5,516 nucleotides of DNA, from assembly GCA_964487415.1 (NCBI GenBank), contig CAZAPQ010000111.1:1-5516 (forward strand). The letters are read 5' to 3'. Both the position numbers and the translations under genes were made by a program. This document shows, piece after piece, positions 5,312 to 5,516 of this stretch (the stretch's first letter is position 1; each line of letters begins with the position of its first letter). A model generated the notes under the pieces. The model saw only the letters and a list, made by a program, of their open reading frames with translations, ran no database searches and had not been told where the DNA came from. The DNA is from DRVV01 sp964487415. Its GTDB lineage: Archaea > Thermoproteota > Bathyarchaeia > Bathyarchaeales > Bathycorpusculaceae.

Positions 5312-5516
5312 TTGGAAACTCTTTTGTTGACGGATGAAGAGGTGAATAGTCTCCTTTCTATGGGCGAGGTTATAAATGCTGTTGAGCGAGCTTTTATGGA
5401 GAAAAGCCTTGGGAGAGCACAAATGCCAAGCAAAGTTTACCTCTTCTATCATAAATACTCAGGCGATTTGAGGGTTATGCCCTCATACCTTGAAAAGGAC
5501 GACATTTCAGCAGTAA
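5312..5516 (+). CDS. Ornithine cyclodeaminase / alanine dehydrogenase (mu-crystallin) family protein, N-terminal part, runs off right edge
   Basis: From TTG 5312 the frame is open for 68 codons to the window end. It begins METLLLTDEEVNSLLSMGEV and continues with INAVERAFMEKSLGRAQMP, then SKVYLFYH and DLRVMPSYLE (52-61). This is the N-terminal substrate-side part of the ornithine cyclodeaminase/mu-crystallin family: the L-T-x-x-E-V opening, the A-V-E-x-A-F helix, the MPxK/R segment and the R-x-M-P strand. Members are NAD(P)-dependent and include ornithine cyclodeaminase (ornithine to proline plus ammonia), archaeal alanine dehydrogenase, and imine reductases. The Rossmann domain and the residues that separate these activities lie beyond the window, so the substrate cannot be settled. 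It is downstream of the aminotransferase, on the same strand, but separated by a T-rich tract and its own promoter-like elements, so probably controlled separately. Confidence 0.85.
   Translation, partial: METLLLTDEEVNSLLSMGEVINAVERAFMEKSLGRAQMPSKVYLFYHKYSGDLRVMPSYLEKDDISAV

Overview
The window looks like a chromosomal segment of an archaeon, most likely from the TACK side of the tree (a Bathyarchaeia-like lineage is my best guess, at low confidence). The domain call rests on genes that exist only in Archaea or have archaeal forms: the zinc-ribbon start of archaeal MBF1, a homodimer-type NAC with a UBA tail, a stand-alone archaeosine-enzyme-type PUA protein, and a threonyl-tRNA synthetase with the archaeal DTD-like editing domain. 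Start sites also look archaeal. Distal genes have GGAGG/GGTGA-type ribosome sites and frequent TTG starts, while genes at transcript heads have TATA-like boxes and little leader.

Layout. At the left edge (1-240, minus strand) lies the first 80 codons of aMBF1. A 77-bp divergent intergenic region follows. Five genes then run on the plus strand with gaps of 13-38 bp: PUA-domain protein (318-788), NAC (826-1182), a PfkB-family sugar or nucleoside kinase (1196-2113), an uncharacterised 69-residue zinc-binding protein (2152-2361) and full-length ThrRS (2382-4256). After a 48-bp gap with a TATA-like element comes a branched-chain aminotransferase (4305-5210). A 101-bp spacer then holds a T-rich tract, a TATA-like box and a perfect 14-bp palindrome. 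It leads into the first 68 codons of an ornithine cyclodeaminase / alanine dehydrogenase family gene that runs off the right edge.

How it fits together. The first six genes are mostly a translation neighbourhood. aMBF1 is known to contact the small ribosomal subunit, PUA binds structured RNA, NAC sits at the polypeptide exit, and ThrRS charges and proofreads tRNA-Thr. The PfkB kinase and the small zinc protein are the unexplained members. The last two genes belong to amino-acid metabolism (branched-chain transamination and an NAD(P)-linked amino-acid enzyme). The second of these carries a candidate operator at its promoter. I see no mobile element, CRISPR array, tRNA or rRNA, and no clear new defence-type system. 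The best leads are the zinc microprotein, the kinase in a translation operon, and the palindrome.
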